From assembly GCA_033063855.1 (NCBI GenBank), contig CP093831.1, positions 18,290,001-18,354,000 of the forward strand: a stretch of 64,000 nt of DNA. The letters run 5' to 3'. Made by a program: the position numbers and the translations under genes. Below the pieces are notes generated by a model. That model did no database searches. It was given only the letters and a program-made list of their open reading frames with translations, and was not told the origin of the DNA. Below are positions 11,652-25,078 of the stretch, in pieces. The stretch is from Smittia aterrima (lineage: Eukaryota; Arthropoda; Insecta; Diptera; Chironomidae). How positions within the stretch are numbered: the first letter of the stretch is position 1; the number at the start of each line of letters is the position of its first letter.

Positions 11652-14600
11652 ATTAGAACGACATTCTCTAGAACTTTGTGAATAAATAATCTCAAACTTA
11701 TGATAACGAGTTATTTTGATTTCTTAAAACATATTTAGTAGTTTGACTTCTTCTTAAATTGTGTTATCATTTATTTGATATATATTGTAGTATAACGTAG
11801 TTACAACATTCATTTTAATAAGCAAAAGATATCCAAACCAACGATTTAATTTAGTTCAATAAGAAAAAAAGATTCTTGTAACGAAACTTTCGACTGTTTT
11901 TGCATCCGGAAGAGAAAATACCCGACTGCTTGATTCTTTAGATCGTGATCTCATTTCTTAACTTTCATGATGCGATCTCTAAAACGACTTGGTTCCGGCA
12001 AGGTTCTCATCAAGTGAAGCTCCAGTTAAACGTTTGTTGAAAGAGCCGGGAGAAAAAGAAGTCGAAACGATTTATAACATGCACGAGGGGATGAGATGAG
12101 CTTTCGCGTTTGATATTAAAACGAAAGACATTCAAAACGAAAGACATTCAAAGCATTGCAAGAGCCGACTAGCAAATCTACCTTTTGCTGTCATCATTCG
12201 TCACGATTTTATAGCGAATAATAAGAAAACAACTTCGCATCAATGCAAAGTTTATTTTGACGATTCCCGCTCAGTAAGAAAGGTCAACAAAAATAGCCTC
12301 GTCTGTTTAACAAGGCTCAGAGCTTATCGAAAGCAATTTGTTGTTTATTGTCAACAGTAATTTGAGAATTACAAAGACAGGTTTATATCGGAACTTCTCT
12401 TGATCCCAAACAGTGATTGATCGAGACGAGAACGACTTTCTTAATGACTTAAGGATCAACATGTTTGAATTCCCAGATCAATATTTCCATTATGAAGGCA
12501 AATATTTCATCTCGATCGAATGACAAAGTGAATACAAAGCTCCGCTTAGTCTGAATGCTCTTTTGAGTCAACAGCTGTTCAATGAGGCTGGAAACTTGCG
12601 TTTTATAAACATGTATCGTGAATAAATTTCAATTAAAAAGTCAAGAGAAAGAACAAACATGTTGAATGTTTAATTTAGCGCGCGAATAAAAACACAAACA
12701 TCCACAAGTCATTAGCGTCTCCAGAACGAATCTTAACAATTTGTTGATGCTCATTCGTAATCCTTCATGTCATTTAATGCAGCAGGTAAGTAAATTTATT
12801 CATTCACCGGTGCGAGTAATCTTCAAATCTTCTGAAGATGCTTTAAGACTCTCATCAAACACGCAGCAAAGCGTGACTTATGCAAATTTGAAACTTCATC
12901 CTCTGCTCAATCGCAATTGAATTTGCACGAAAAACAAATTCATTTGAATAAACGTTCGCGCATTTATTTCATCAACCTCAATTGAGTTGGACGGGTCGAT
13001 TAATGGAAGCAAGCGGATGGAAATTAATTAATGAACGGTCCGTGGCGCGATCGCCATCATCGATCATCAAATGTTTGTTTCTCGCGTCGTATCTCCATCG
13101 ACTTCAAAGACTACCGTGACCAGCAGCAGCAGCCGCTATCGGCATCGAGAAATGCAAAGTTAATTAAATGATTTATGAATTTCATTAGCTACAGATGCCC
13201 CCGATCGACTTTGATGGAAGTTTGCAATAATTTGCATGCCAAGTTCTCATTAAAATTCGAAATTTCTTCAAGAGCAGGTTGATGGAGATCATTTCAATCG
13301 TTTCTCCATGGTAATTGATCGGCATTCATCACCGGGCCATACTACAAGAAATTCTCATCGTTATTCACAAAAATTTGCATGAGAGACGAGAAAATTGGAT
13401 CGAGAAAAATTGAGTTTCAATTAATTGGACGTGAAATCGTCGAGCAACTCATCGCAAATTACTGATAATTCTTCTCTCGACGATCTGGGCCGCAATTTAA
13501 TGTTTTTGTCATGCAGAAAAATGAAGAAGAAATATGAAGTGAACCGATTGGAATGTTGATGATTGTCTTTAATCTAAATTGACTCAAAAGTCGAGCAACG
13601 TGATGATCGTTTCAAATGAACATTTTCTCACAATTGAATGTGAAAGATGTTCTCGTGACAAAGATGAGTCATCGATAAAGTCGGCTGATGTTTATCTAAA
13701 ACTTTATTGCTTTGTTCAGTGTAAATGAGGGAAAAAGTAAAAGAGAATATAGAAATAATTTGTTCAAAATTTATCGGCGCAGTCATGTTGACTAGCCTTG
13801 CTCATCCATTTGCAATTCACTATAATAATCTGTTTGCTAATCTCGTAATCTCGCTATTTGTCGTCTTGCTTTCTTAATGAAAAAGTCTAATTGGATCCGA
13901 AGCCATAAAAGTTGATAAGAACTTTACAGAGACAAACAAAACGATTAAGAGTCGTTGGCATTTGACAGATACACAGAAAATACTTTTGGTCGTTTGCGAT
14001 TGTCAGTTTCTTATCAACGATTGTTTCTCGCCAAAAGAAGAAAATTTGACGACGACGAAATCTGAGAGAATAGTGACAGCTGTCGCCAAAATCTTTTTTC
14101 AATCGCGTCAATTTATTTGTTTCAAGGCTCGGCCCGTCGCCGTGATGAGTTAATTTAATTCTCTTCTCTGATTGTTTCTCTTTGTGTGACTTTTCGCTGT
14201 CAAATTGAATCTGGTTGACCAAGTCAACTCAACGTGATCAAATTATTCCGTGCCAGACTTTAACGAAAAGGGTGAACATTGAACAGCCGACGAATGAGGA
14301 AAATCAAGATTACTGCAAGTTTAAACTTTCTTAAGATAATTTCTAATCGAGCGTAAGCCTACGCTAATTCTTGTACAGAAACGTCACTCGCTCCTCAACT
14401 GATTTCCATGAACCTTAGACAATGCAAACCTTCGCATTTACCTAGTTTAGTTTGAACTTTCATGCATTTAGATTCATGATTTAATGAAAGGCAAAAGCAT
14501 TTCTTTTCTCTTCCAATGAATCGAACTCACGCTCGAGCAGAAGGCGCGAGAAGCATCGAAGATTTTAAATCACTAGAGTTCTTTGTAAAAACTCACGAGC

Positions 14601-17600
14601 TGAATCAAAAGGCCAAGCACCTAATCGAAAACACTTTGACTACCAATTTAGGAAGTTAAAGTGAAAATTTATTCCGTTAAGTTACGATTTCCTGTTTTGA
14701 GTTTTGGATTGTGTCAATTCAATTCAAACGCCAGTGAACGAACAGTGGTCAGAAGAAATCTCAGTGCACGATGCTTTAAAGTTGTTTTGTACTTACTTTC
14801 AGACAATGAATAAAGTGAGCAGTTTGAGGTCTGTTGAGTTGGAGAAACGCCGGACAAAAGCAAATTATCGTTTCGCGTTTTTCCTTCTTCTCTAATTGTC
14901 TTTCACGAGAGGTTGCAATTAATTGACATAAGAAGCATTCAACTCTCTTAGGTCTGATATTTACATCCCGTACACGAACGCTAATTGTTTCAAGTATCGG
15001 CCGTTGATCTCCGCAGAAAACACCAAGCATTGCAATAACTCTCCAATGAGCCGACGATAATTGCGATCTGCGAGACATAAAACACTTGTTCTCTTGAAAC
15101 TTCACGAGTTTTTCTTCATTACTCGAATAAAATTTTCGCTTCGGCTTTCGAGTATCAATTTGGCAATGATTAATATAAAACAATAATCCACTTTGGTGTC
15201 TGATCACGTCGAGCGGAGGAAATATTTTTCGCACGCGATCGAAAATTTATAAAGTTTCATCAGCGCGATGTTTTCATTTGCTTTGAGTCGAAGTATGTTT
15301 ACTCACTGATGACGGGTAACAACTGGCATCGAATGAAAGAGACACATTTTTTGCAGCATCTCGGGGGAATTTTCGTTTATAGAATTACGAAACTACGTCG
15401 TATTGACAGAAACATGAGGAATGTGAGCGAATTTTTGCTTTCAGTTTCGTGCGAGAATTTAAATTGATTCTTCATTAGCTGAAAGTGTGTCTGGAAAATT
15501 AAAATCACCTCTGACATCATTAACGATTAGCATCGAGGCTAAATTTACATTTCACAACATTTTCAGCTCAATCATCTTCATCTGGCTTTTCGTCAGCTGT
15601 TTTATTTTTTTTTCGCAGAGAATTGAGTTTAATGTGAATTAATTGAGAGCGATGCTAGTGCGCACAAATACTTCCGAGTGCTTGCTGTCCACTTAGACTT
15701 AAGTCAAGGAAACGAACATGTGAGTCCAAGAAGTAACAATGGCAGCATAATTAATGTTGAAATGTGACATGAAACTTAATTGGCTTCGGAGCTTCTCTTA
15801 ATCTAACCGAATCGAAATAGTTTCTTGAATAGTATTCGCTACGTTTGGAGGAATATTTTTATTGTCTAAGACCGGATGTCTGTTAGTGGATGCGTCATCA
15901 ACAGTCGTAAGTTATCTTAATTAATCCTTCTCTTGATTGTCATTAAAAATGAAAATAGTCGATAATCGCCATTGAGACTAGAGTGCAATCAACTCCCCAT
16001 CGTTCGACTGACGAAGCTCTTTCAGCGCTTCCATTTTTAGATAAAAGTGAACATCGCCGATGATTCATGAGCTTATTATCGGCCTTGTTCGAGCTCACTT
16101 TTTCTTTCGTTTAAGCTTCGATACCGCACATTGAAACGTGCGATCATTTTTAAGCTGATTTCATTCTATGAACAGCTCGGTCGTCGCCATTGTCCATCAA
16201 TTTTCTTTAGTCGCTTTGAAGCGCAGCGTCGTCTCTGGCGTAAACAATTAAATGCTGTCTATGCATTGATAATTGATTCACCAGAAACGGAATCCAATTA
16301 ATTCGCTTTCTTTATCGACATTCCGGATTTTTGTTTCACTCGCACTTTTTTGCGTGCGTTTATTTCAAATTAAAACAAAAGCAACAAATCGCTCTTTCTC
16401 TTTGGCCCAGTTTTTCTCTGGCTAACCAAATATCAAACAAACCAACTCGCCAGGAAAACCGTTCAACATTGAGAAATTCGAGTTAAGAGAGGAAATAGTT
16501 CATTAATCCATAGCAAACCGTCTCAGCTCGAGGCATTCATTCCAATAATATTCATCGATATTCAATTAAAGCTTCAGAGTCGTCCCAGACAGTTCGTCTT
16601 GAATTTGACAGCTAAGGTCAGTGCTCGATATGTGATTGAAGGTATTTTTAGAGAAATACGACAGTTCCCTCGCCAGTTGAGCACCTGACATAAAATATTT
16701 GTGACAGCTTGGGCGCCCACAATCACATCAACTGGAGTTAACAGATCGTTTCAATTGAAGAAACGAATAAAAATCATTCGGCAGTCAACTGCAACCGGCT
16801 TCGAAATATATCATGTTGATCCTAATAAAAAAATTAAATCGATTCTGAAATCTCGTTTTCATTTTCTTCATCTCATCTCGCATAGAAAATTTGAGGAAAA
16901 CACTTCAAGCGACGTCTCCAAGTGGAAAAACAAATCCAAAATCTCTCTTCATTGCTATTTTGGGATCTTCTTCATCTATCATTTCGATCTGAATTTACAT
17001 GTGTTTATGCTCGACTCTTTCTTCTCCTTCTTACACAGCCAACTCGCGATGTAATGTAGAGTTCTTCTTGTAGAAGCGGCAAAAGAAAACATTTATGCTA
17101 CGATCCGAACGTTGTCGCATTAAAAATAGAACAATATAGATATTTCGGGAATGAGATCAAATTATTATTCTATAGTTTAACGAGAGGGCTAAATCGTGTT
17201 TGAAGGAGGATTATCGTCACCGATTTTTTTTTGTTTCGACGGTCTATTTTCTTTGCCCTGAGGAGACAGACGTAGTGAAGTTAGAAGTTGCTTGTTCAAT
17301 CTTGATTAATGAATTTTCAATCTCAGTCTTCCAAACGAGAAAAAAAAGTTAGGAATTTCAATTTTTTTTTCCTCTTTTGCTTAAGCAGATCAACGTCGCA
17401 CGAAATTCTTTTCGAAAAGAGAGAAAGAAGATAAATGCAAAATAGTGATTGTCACGAAATGATGGATAGAAGTGAGGATCGCATGATGTTTTTTTCTCTG
17501 AATCTTTTCAAAATGAGGCCACCTCGAGTTTCATTATGCAATACACTTGAATCTTTTTAAATTGTCCTTTGACGGTTTTATGAGTTCGACACTTCAACAT

Positions 17601-20010
17601 TTGCTTTGTTTAGTTAATCTCCCGGCGTCATCGGCAGTCATGAAAATTCCAACAACCCTCGAGAAAAACTGCATTGAGAGAGAGAAAGGGAAATCAATAA
17701 AATTTGCCGGCGTTTATTGTTGTTTCTTCCGTCTGCTCGATGATAGATGATACCGATAGCTATTTAGTTTGTTTTCGTTTTCCCTTCGACTTCTTTTTTT
17801 TTCTAAAGCTTTTCTCGATAATCGTGAATGTTCAGCCATTTTCTTTGTTCCAAAATCAACACGATATTGAAGTGTCAAGGGTCGATGGAAATTACATAGA
17901 ACTCTCCTTCGCAAAAATTCTAGTTTTGCTCGAATTGAGGGTAGCAATCAGCACATGTGGTGTTGGTGTGGTCACCATGGAAACATTGCTCTAACTAATT
18001 CTAATTAATTGCAACCTTGGCGGTGAATATTCAATTTCCCTTGTTGAAGGTCTTTCGACTTCGTTCTTCATGTTCGCTTAATAAAATGTTCTTCCATGAT
18101 TTAATTATCTCGACCTTTGGCTGAAGAGTGTGAAAGAAGAAATTTCCTGCAATTCAATCAGGAGTGCGTTTGAGACTTGTTAACGTTAATTGTCGTGGAA
18201 GTTTTTCCAAACGAAAGCAGTTGCTCCTCTTAACGAAGAGACGAAAAAAGGGGTCTAACAACCACCCTTTGGAATTAAAAGACTAATTTTCCAACTGAAA
18301 TGAAAGTTTTCTGAGACCCTTGTGATGGGAGTGGAGTGTTGAAACTTCTCATTCTATTACTTTGCCTTCACCAGATTTCTGCTTCGCACATGCCGAATGA
18401 AACTTCTTTTTTTTTTCAAGGGTAAAGATCGTAGTTTCTTCTTGTTCGTTTGTTTGTTTGTTTCCATTAGTCGATGACGGTTCCCTTGAGAGTCTATCGA
18501 GTTATGACTAACAAGTGCAACTAGCAAATGACCTTTGTTTGTTCAATTCTTTCTTTCCACAAAGAGAATAAGACATTCACAAACTGTCATCATCATTATC
18601 TTTCGACGTTCACTTCTACAATTTACAGTTTAATTGATGGACACGACGACGAAGTTCTTTTGTGGAAAGCAATAAAATGCTTTTTCCTCGCTTCCTCGAT
18701 ACGTTCTGTTTCTTTACACTTCCGGTTGGGGCCCACTCTCCTTGAGCCCCAATCAGATAAGAAAGGCGAAACCTTTCTCTGCTGTCAATCAAAATTCCAC
18801 CAAATCATTGAATTCTCGTTGTGTGATGATGTGGAAATTTAGAATTTTGCTTCCCTAATCGAATGACGATTCTACTGTCTCATTATTATTTTCTGTTTCG
18901 AGCGAGTCAGGCGCTATGAGACGTGATTTTATGTTAAAAGGAGCAGAGAATTTAATTACCGGTCGCGATGTTCTAGGGCTTCGAGGTTGCTTTCAAGAGA
19001 AATTGGAGAAAATTAAGCGGAAGTTCGTCAATTAAAGATTTTCACGCCGAGACAAGAATTGCGACGTTTCATTTAAAATTGTGCAATGTGTACACTCTTT
19101 TCCAAAAACTCATACAGACGTCTTCTCTCGCTCATCCGGCGAAATTATTGATTTTTCTCTTCGGTTGTTGGTACGAGAAAAAATGTATTCGAGGGGATTT
19201 GTTTATGTAGCAAGAAGTTTCCACCGAGGGATTCAACGGAATGTTTGACTACTCACCGACTATGTTTGGTGAAGCTTCACTTGGCGGATCGCGGATCAAA
19301 ACGATCTGATTTGTAATCCAAAGGTTAAATTTCTCGAGCCAGTCGCAATAGCTTTAAAGTTAGCTGAGTCGAGTGCACACAAACTTTTCACGGAAAATCA
19401 ATTTTATTTTTGCACAAATTTTCTTTTTTTTCTTACTCGCTCACACGCGATTTTCTCTCACGACGAACTTTGCGAACCCGGTGTTGATATTTTGTTATTG
19501 CGATTATCAATCGAAACAGAATAAATTTTGTTGACTTTTTTATATTTTTTTTCTTCTGACTTTTAAGATGATTCTTGTTTATTCAGAAATTTATTCAAAA
19601 AATATTTTTTTCCGGAGCGAGGCTAAAATTTGTTGTTCATTGAACGGCGATGATTTCAGAACTAAATGTTTCGTCAAGTGTTGGAAATATTTTTTTTCTT
19701 CGCGGAAAACCCTCAAAAGTTTCGATGAATTTTCTGTTGCGTTGTTTTCTCGGAAGGGGACGTTTGCTCTTCGCTTATACATCCGTGATCTGATGTCGTT
19801 AAATATATTTCAGAGCGAGTTAATGTTTCTTCAAAATATTGTCACAGAACTCAATAGAGGACAATACTTAATCAGTGGATTTATTAGAATTCAATTTACC
19901 GCACCCTTCATTGCCCTCTTGACTCATTTATCGCAAAATATTTATCGCGGAGTTTATTGGATTTCTAATCATCCAATTTTGAAGAATAAAGAAAATGAAT
20001 TCCAATCAAT
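11652..20010. other. 8.4 kb gene-free stretch
   Basis: The nuclease polyadenylation signal AATAAA is at 11681-11686. After it I find no supportable exon on either strand. The longer frames (14776-15234 minus, 152 codons; 19568-20014 plus, 148 codons) lack domains and splice context. A 16-base tandem duplication (AAAACGAAAGACATTC type) lies near 12118-12150. AT-rich homeodomain-like TAATTA/TTAATT cores are dense around 12900-13500. The stretch could be long intron or regulatory DNA, but nothing in it proves that. Confidence 0.4.
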
Positions 20011-22270
20011 TTAGGAATAGTCATGACAATCTAAACTAAAATTTACTTCTGACTCCATCAAAAATGCTTGAGCTTGAATCTTTTCAACGGAGGAATTTTC
20101 ACACAGAAGTCGTCGAAAACTGTAACTGGAAATTTCTTTTAATTGTTCGCTTGAAAATTGTTCACTGTGCGAGTAAAAATAGCGATCACCAGATTTAAAA
20201 CGACGGAACTGCTCGCCAATGATGCAACTGAAAGTCGAGCCAAAAAATCCTGATTCCTCTTGATCTGTCGAGTTGTCTTGCCGAATGTTCTCCAATGCAC
20301 CTCCAACAAGCAAATCAATGTCATAAACAGATTTGTATGTTTGTCTCAGTTGGACAATTCCGATTTCAGGTATCTCCGGTCGTAAGTCATTAAAAACTTT
20401 GATGTCCGTCTTCATGTTGCACATTTTACGAAACTTGTGATAAGCAGGAACACCATGATCTCTTCCTCGAACAATGTCAATTGATAGAAGATCCAGTCCC
20501 ATCTCGTCTTTGTTTTTAAACATTTTGTTTAGAATTTCACTTGAATATCCGAGAAGATTAATTTTTTGCTTTAAAAGTCCTCGAAGAGTGGACGGAAAAG
20601 AGTTTTCAAGCATTTCTGGTTTCATTATCGTATCAGAGACGTTAATGCTTGTTAATGCTCCACTTTCATCAAACAAATTGAATTCAGAGTTAATAAATGA
20701 ATGAAGGAAACGGAAACTTCCGGCAGAAAATTCATTTGTGGTTGAAGCGTCAACATTCTCATCGTAGGCTATCGAAGCATTAAAGCTTTTGCCGAGAAAG
20801 ATTGGCAGCCACTCGTCGAAGATAATTTTCTGATAAATTGCAATGTTCATCCTTCTGGCTTCTTGAAAAAGTCTTTCTTCATCCCAAGTTGGATTGAGAA
20901 CTGCAAACTTATCTGCATGCAAATTGTGATTTCTAACGAAAATTGAATGAAAAATTGCATAAAATGGAGTTTGGTTGACTCGATCATCTCCAGAGAAATA
21001 AGTCCGTCGTTCAAAAGGCAGCACATTCCTTAAATTTGTCTTCAATCGTCCTCCATTGAAACTTCTAACTTTCTGCATCGTTTTATAATCCGATCCATAA
21101 ATTGTTGAATGGTCGAGAAAGCTCGTCACTTTATTCACCTTCTCTCCAACTTTCACTTTATCCGGATCATTTGCAATCATATTCGATCTAACGAATCCCA
21201 TGCATTTGATGTTCTGTGGTGAGTAGATGGGATCGCTTCGTGAAATTGTGATTGGCAAGCAAGAAGAGTGCATCAAAGATGATGGCAACTGAATTTTATT
21301 AAAGTTGGCACAGCATCGAATTCCTAAATTCAAAAGTTTCTTTTATATTCTCAGTCAATAACTTTTAATTTATTTTACCATCTCCACCATCGGTGTATTG
21401 ATCTGATTGTCTTGATCCAACATCGTACGCGATGTACTGACCAAACATAATCGATGCCATATTCGGAATGATCCTCCTCGATTGGAATTTGTTGAGATTT
21501 GTTTTATCGTTTAGAAAGAGTTTGCGAACAATATTTCGTGCACTCGGAAGCATGTAACCTCGAATACTCTGCCTAATTAAAATTGGAATATTTAAAGTAG
21601 AAATACAGTTTTTTAGTTTGATAGAGTTTTTTGATTGCGCTTTACTTGCCTAATTGAATGAATGTTATCATCGTACTGAGCTTTTAAGAATCTTCCGAAT
21701 GAAGTAAAACTTGCGCCCATTGACCTTCGCTTCAAGTTATTTCCTTTTCCATCGATTGAGCGAAAATCAGAATCTGATGAATTAACATTTTTCTGAGAAA
21801 TTTTAGGTTCTACGAAGCAATGTGAGTAATTTTGAAAATCAATCGGAATGTCCTTGTCATAGTCGTTGATTTTAATTTTATCGTAGAATAACGAAGCCGT
21901 TTGTCTAAATAAGGGAAATTTTTAACTAGAAAATCGAGATGATTAAAATTCTTACGTAAAAATTTCTGCTTTTAAATACTGTCCACTGGTGTTAAAGTCT
22001 AGAGGCCTCGCTTTGAAGAACTCGTAGCCAATTTCATTTTCTGATAATGTGACTTGATTTTTCCTCAAAAAGTTATCATAAATCCGCTTTAGATTGATTA
22101 GATGACTGCTCTCATCGTACAAAGTGTGCAAATCTTTGCAACTGCAAATAGTAACGGATTGTTATAAAGAACTGACTTGATATAAGTTCTATTTACCTGA
22201 ATTTTAATATGGTGTTCTCACTTGTGATAAAACTCAAATTAAATGAAAATAATAGAAGAACGAGAAACAT
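20011..22270 (-). CDS. Animal heme peroxidase homologue with altered distal site
   Basis: Five minus-strand exons (22270-22197, 22141-21956, 21904-21650, 21572-21379, 21323-20011) join in consistent phase to a 673-residue protein with an N-terminal signal peptide (MFLVLLLFSFNLSFITS). Family landmarks are TSFLDHSTIYGSD (303-315), GDDR with the distal Arg351, LNPTWDEERLFQEARR (379-394), FRFLHSF with the proximal His444, and RGRDHGVPAYHKFRK. These are extracellular peroxidases that oxidise substrates with H2O2 (chorion hardening, immunity, peroxinectin-like roles). Odd points: the distal heme motif, normally GQF-x-x-HD, reads GQYIAYD, so the catalytic distal His is Tyr221; the Glu that links to heme in mammalian members is Gln354. 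Activity may be lost or changed. Intron 3 (21649-21573) appears to start with GC rather than GT. The length fits the family, so this is not a simple truncated copy. Confidence 0.88.
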
Positions 22271-22770
22271 TGCTACTGGTTTCGATACAAGACACCTAAT
22301 GAAGTTATTTTCAAGTGAAACTTAAATTCTCGTAGTTCCAAGTTTTAATGTTCTTGCAAAAACTTTTAACGTCAGCATTTGATTGCAAAAATGCTTTATT
22401 AAAGCTTTTCTTGCAAATTATCAATGAAATTTTTTCTACCAAAATTGTTTGAACTTGAATTGAAAATGCAAAAGCAAAATTTTGCAGAAGAAATGTCTCT
22501 TCTTATGCAAATGTACATATTTGAAATAATTTATTTTTTCTATGATCATCATGCGATAAATAGCTTTAATCAATGCATTTATCAAACATAAACAGTAATA
22601 AGTTATTACTAATAACAGTTGGAATAAAATAAAACCAATCATTTTAATATTTGATGTCTGTAATTTCTTGATAGTGTCGCACTATGTGCGTTGAAAATAA
22701 ATATTAAAATCTTTGCTATAAAAGCTTTAAAAGCTTACAATAGCTTTTGAAAGCTTCATAGAGTTCTGAA
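22271..22770. promoter_or_regulatory. Divergent intergenic region, peroxidase / ionotropic receptor
   Basis: This 500-base gap lies between the start of the minus-strand peroxidase gene and the plus-strand ionotropic receptor. A TATA box (TATAAAAG) is at 22717-22724, 47 bases before the receptor ATG. It sits in a run of four AAGCTT-containing words between 22720 and 22757. I see no clear TATA for the peroxidase side. The minus-strand frame at 22436-22642 has no support as a gene. Confidence 0.5.
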
Positions 22771-24640
22771 ATGTTGACTTGGACAGTGTTATTTTTATTT
22801 TTGATCACTATCGCAGTGGCAAAGAAGTTTGACAATAAACTTTTGGCCAATCGTGAGCACGAGACAATTGTGGATACGACAGTTGACATTGTCGAATCAT
22901 TTTTTCTTCGAGAAAGTTCATTGCTGCAAATTGTAAAGTCAACGTCGAATAATGAGAATGATGCTGTCATGAACGATATTCTTAGTGAAATCTTGAAAGA
23001 AGTTGACTCTAAAATTTCTGTTATATTGGAAAATTTTGATTCAGATGATTTCGAAACACAGAATAATCAAAGAAGCCGTCGTGTAAAAATATTTTTCGTT
23101 GACGGTTACGCTTCATTTAAAAAGATTTTCCAGCGACTTCGACATAAGAAATTCAATTGGCTGAGCTACTACTTGATTGTCATAATAAAAAGAAGTGCAA
23201 ATAAATCCAAGGAGACAAAGAAGATACTTGAAGATTTCTGGTCAATCTACAGTTTTAATGTGAACGTTCTTTACACTTCTAACTCAAACAGAAGCATTTG
23301 CTTTATGATGACTTTCTTCCCGTTTACAAGGGATCATTGTGAAGAGGTAATTCCTGTAAGGCACAACACATTCACACTCAACAAAGGATTCGCTCGAAAC
23401 GTCAATCATTATCAAAATAAAGTTCAGAATCTTAATGGATGTCCGCTTTCGGTCGCCTCGTTTCACACGCCTCCCTTTGTTATTATAAATTCAACGAAAC
23501 ATAAATTTGATGGATTTGATGCTCTCATTTTAAAAAATATCGCATCTCAAATGAACTTCACATTAAAACCTAAAATTATTGAAAACGTTTTGTGGGGAAC
23601 TGTTGACAAGGATGGAAATAGCACAGGAGCTATTGAAATGGTGATTACTAACAAAGGTAAACGAATCACAACACGAATCAGTTCATTTTGTGGTTTTAGT
23701 TAATTTCACTGCAGGATTTTTTACATTAACTCCGCTTAGAAACGAATGGATGTCGCCAACTTATGCTTATTATACTTTGAATCTAGTTTGGGCAGTTCCT
23801 ACTGGAATGCCTTTAACCTCAATTCAAAGATTCCAGAAACCATTTCAATCGAAAGTGTGGGCCTGCTTTTTGCTGACGTTTACTTTCAGTATCATTATCA
23901 TTGCCATCATCAAATGTCGCTCTCGAAGTGACCGGAACTTTGTATTTGGTGAGAACGTGAACTATCCAGTTTTAAACATGATCAACGTATTATTTGGCGG
24001 TGTTATGAGCATCTTGCCACAAAGAAACTTTGCAAGATTTTTACTTGGCTTATTCCTACTGTACACTCTTGTCCTGCGCAATGCTTATACTGGCTCTTTG
24101 TACGAGTTCTTGCATAACTCAGAGAAGAATCAGAAAGCTCAAAATATTGATGACATGTTGGAGGATAATTATTCGTTTTACACCATAGTTGCATTGAAAG
24201 AATTCACCGACAACTTTCCTGAACTAAACATAGTGAGTTTGAACCGAACTGAAATCGAAAAAATTGCTATAGAATCTCAACGTGATAAAGCGATTTTGAT
24301 ATCGGATCATCACGTCAAGTTTTGGAACAGAAGACATCTTAAGGGTAAACTCAATGTTTGTCCGGAGATATCTGCCACTGCAAACTTGGTGATTTACTTT
24401 CAAAAAATGTCTTGTTTGACTCGCGAATTCACTGGTCGCATCTTGGATCTTCACGCAGTCGGACTTATGGAATTTTACAAACACATTTTTTTAAATACTG
24501 AAAATTTCAAGAAATCACCGGCCGAGTTGAAGAAGTTTTCATTGGAAAATTTGGAAGGAGCTTTCTATTTTCTTTTGATTGGACTATTCGGAGCAAGTTT
24601 TTGCTTCTTCGTCGAAATATTTTTGAAGAAGAGAAATTAA
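22771..24640 (+). CDS. Divergent ionotropic receptor (IR)
   Basis: Two exons (22771-23656 and 23700-24640), split by a 43-base intron, encode 608 residues. Residues 1-17 form a signal peptide (MLTWTVLFLFLITIAVA). The N-terminal 200 residues are a divergent extracellular domain. A ligand-binding S1 lobe follows (LILKNIASQMNFTLKPKI, then WGTVDKDGNSTGAIEMV), joined after the intron to FTAGFFTLTPLRNEWMSPT. The channel part has M1 (VWACFLLTFTFSIIIIAII), a pore-like loop and M2/M3 (NFARFLLGLFLLYTLVL), then the S2 lobe and a last membrane helix near the C-terminus (FYFLLIGLFGASFCFFVEIF). IRs are glutamate-receptor-related cation channels used by insects in smell, taste and temperature sensing. The glutamate-binding residues of iGluRs are not obvious, as is usual for divergent IRs. 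The exact subfamily cannot be set. Confidence 0.88.
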
Positions 24641-25078
24641 GTTTGACTCTAAATGAAAAAGTGTCGATTTAGTGTGGGAGTGTCATTTACTAGATATGTG
24701 AGGACAAAAACCTTTACATTAAAAATATTCTGTTACAATATTTGAAATCACTTGTGGAAACAATGTTATCAGAAATAAGTTCACACGATGATGTGAATCA
24801 TCATCTGCTGTCGTCAAAAACTATTCACACCTCAATCACATAAAATGAGATTACATGATAAATTATCTGCTAGTTTTCCGAGAGTTTCCTCTGATCACGC
24901 ATTTGAGATTATTTAAGAAGCAAACAATAAAGTTTTTTGATGCTCCATCATGCTCATCAAATATTCTCGAAGCATATAAATTGTTTCTTCATCTCTCTAA
25001 AGGCAAACAAGTAAAGCTATTAAAACGACTTTCTAGTTATAAAGGCCGCATTCTCAATTGTGATTTCAATCGACGATC
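24641..25078. promoter_or_regulatory. Intergenic region upstream of MATH-BTB gene
   Basis: I see no gene. A TATAAAT at 24975-24981, about 100 bases before the MATH-BTB start codon, is a plausible core promoter. The open frame at 24855-25094 overlaps the promoter and the gene start and has no domain. Confidence 0.35.

Noticed and set aside
14776..15234. 152-codon minus-strand open frame
   Set aside because: Basic, unstructured translation with no family character, in a gene-free region.
19568..20014. 148-codon plus-strand open frame ending at the peroxidase stop
   Set aside because: No signal peptide, domain or splice context; the content looks like chance AT-rich translation, although the length is unusual.
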